The notes below the pieces were generated by a model that searched no databases, had not been told where the DNA came from, and worked only from the letters and a program-made list of their open reading frames with translations. From assembly GCF_014192645.1 (NCBI RefSeq), contig NZ_JACHYE010000001.1, positions 1 through 64,000 of the forward strand: DNA of 64,000 bases, written 5' to 3'. Source of the DNA: Herbaspirillum sp. Sphag64. Its GTDB lineage: Bacteria > Pseudomonadota > Gammaproteobacteria > Burkholderiales > Burkholderiaceae_D. Within the stretch, counting starts at the first letter, position 1. Each line of letters opens with the position of its first letter. Made by a program: the position numbers and the translations under genes. Of the stretch, positions 63,835 through 64,000 are shown piece after piece.

Positions 63835-64000
63835 TCACCGCCCCCCGGGCGCACGCTGCAAGCTGCGCCCATTTGTCGTTCTCCTGCAAGTCCTTCATCA
63901 CAGCCACCGCTATCGCTGATTGCCACTCAGCGCCGTCATTCAAAACCGGCTTCCAAACCTCCTTTTTTAGTAGGTAGCGACACCTCGCCACGGCATTTTT
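63818..64000 (-). CDS. Possible C-terminus of a gene entering from the right edge
   Basis: A minus-strand frame is open from the window edge for 60 codons to a stop at 63818-63820. It reads like a soluble protein C-terminus (EWQSAIAVAVMKDLQENDKW). It overlaps the last 17 bases of the 51-aa gene tail to tail. The start, if any, is outside the window, and no family is recognised. Confidence 0.35.
   Translation of the reverse strand, partial: KNAVARCRYLLKKEVWKPVLNDGAEWQSAIAVAVMKDLQENDKWAQLAACARGAVITPFP
63847..63870. repeat. Hairpin GGGCGCA / TGCGCCC after the 51-aa gene
   Basis: A seven-pair perfect stem with a ten-base loop, 13 bases after the stop of the small membrane protein. No T-run follows, so termination is doubtful; it also lies within the edge reading frame on the other strand. 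Confidence 0.55.

Noticed and set aside
1..64000. CRISPR array, prophage, tRNA or rRNA genes
   Set aside because: No regular spaced repeats, phage structural genes, tRNA cloverleaf or rRNA stretch was recognised by eye; a dedicated scan could still find a tRNA.

Overview
The window reads as chromosome of a betaproteobacterium in the Burkholderiales, most likely Oxalobacteraceae (Herminiimonas / Undibacterium / Herbaspirillum-like). The reasons are the gmk-rpoZ-spoT/rel order beside yicC and rph-rdgB-hemW, a class I PHA synthase, assimilatory nirBD-nasA, many c-di-GMP and chemotaxis genes, and the protein sequences themselves. This is inference from gene content; no 16S or tRNA gene was seen.

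Left edge to 6.5 kb: the end of an IS3-family element (1-95), then a chemoreceptor and a bufferin-type metal/RiPP locus on the minus strand (bufA precursor, bufB MNIO enzyme, bufC partner, DoxX protein). Divergent from it is a plus-strand ECF sigma / NrsF anti-sigma pair followed by a DCC thiol-disulfide protein. Both transcripts start at perfect GTAACC-N16-CGAA promoters that face apart, so the locus looks like one self-regulated metal-response module. 6.5-12.2 kb: cheD and cheV, a YeeE/YedE pair with a secreted ClpP-fold protein, a structured leader in front of an orphan 111-aa protein, a BrnT/BrnA toxin-antitoxin pair and a 54-aa membrane protein.

12.2-24 kb: about 12 kb of tightly packed minus-strand genes, apparently one transcription unit: phaC, fabI-like, an OMF/HlyD/RbbA/ABC-2 export system, a MaoC-phosphotransacylase fusion and ackA. 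Two FNR boxes lie upstream. An FNR-type regulator at 54.3 kb keeps the E. coli FNR cysteines (20, 23, 29, 122) and the E-x-x-S-R recognition residues, so low-oxygen control of carbon overflow and PHB synthesis is likely.

24.3-33 kb: nitrate assimilation on the plus strand (transporter, nirB, nirD, nasC-like, nasA). In front is a sigma-54 promoter, hexaloop hairpins of the ANTAR type and a strong terminator, the layout of NtrC plus NasR/NasT-type antitermination. 33-38.8 kb: a lipoprotein, a two-component pair, a GGDEF/EAL protein and an HDOD protein.

39-46 kb: housekeeping genes (hemW, rdgB, rph; yicC, gmk, rpoZ, spoT/rel). 46-54 kb: redox and quinone-stress genes (LysR/azoR, two pirins with DoxX, a second LysR), a GlxA-like AraC regulator, an MFS exporter and a DUF1272 protein. 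54-64 kb: fnr, DNA polymerase II, enoyl-CoA hydratase, acyl-CoA dehydrogenase, a giant indolepyruvate ferredoxin oxidoreductase and a 51-aa membrane protein. No CRISPR, prophage or RNA gene was recognised.
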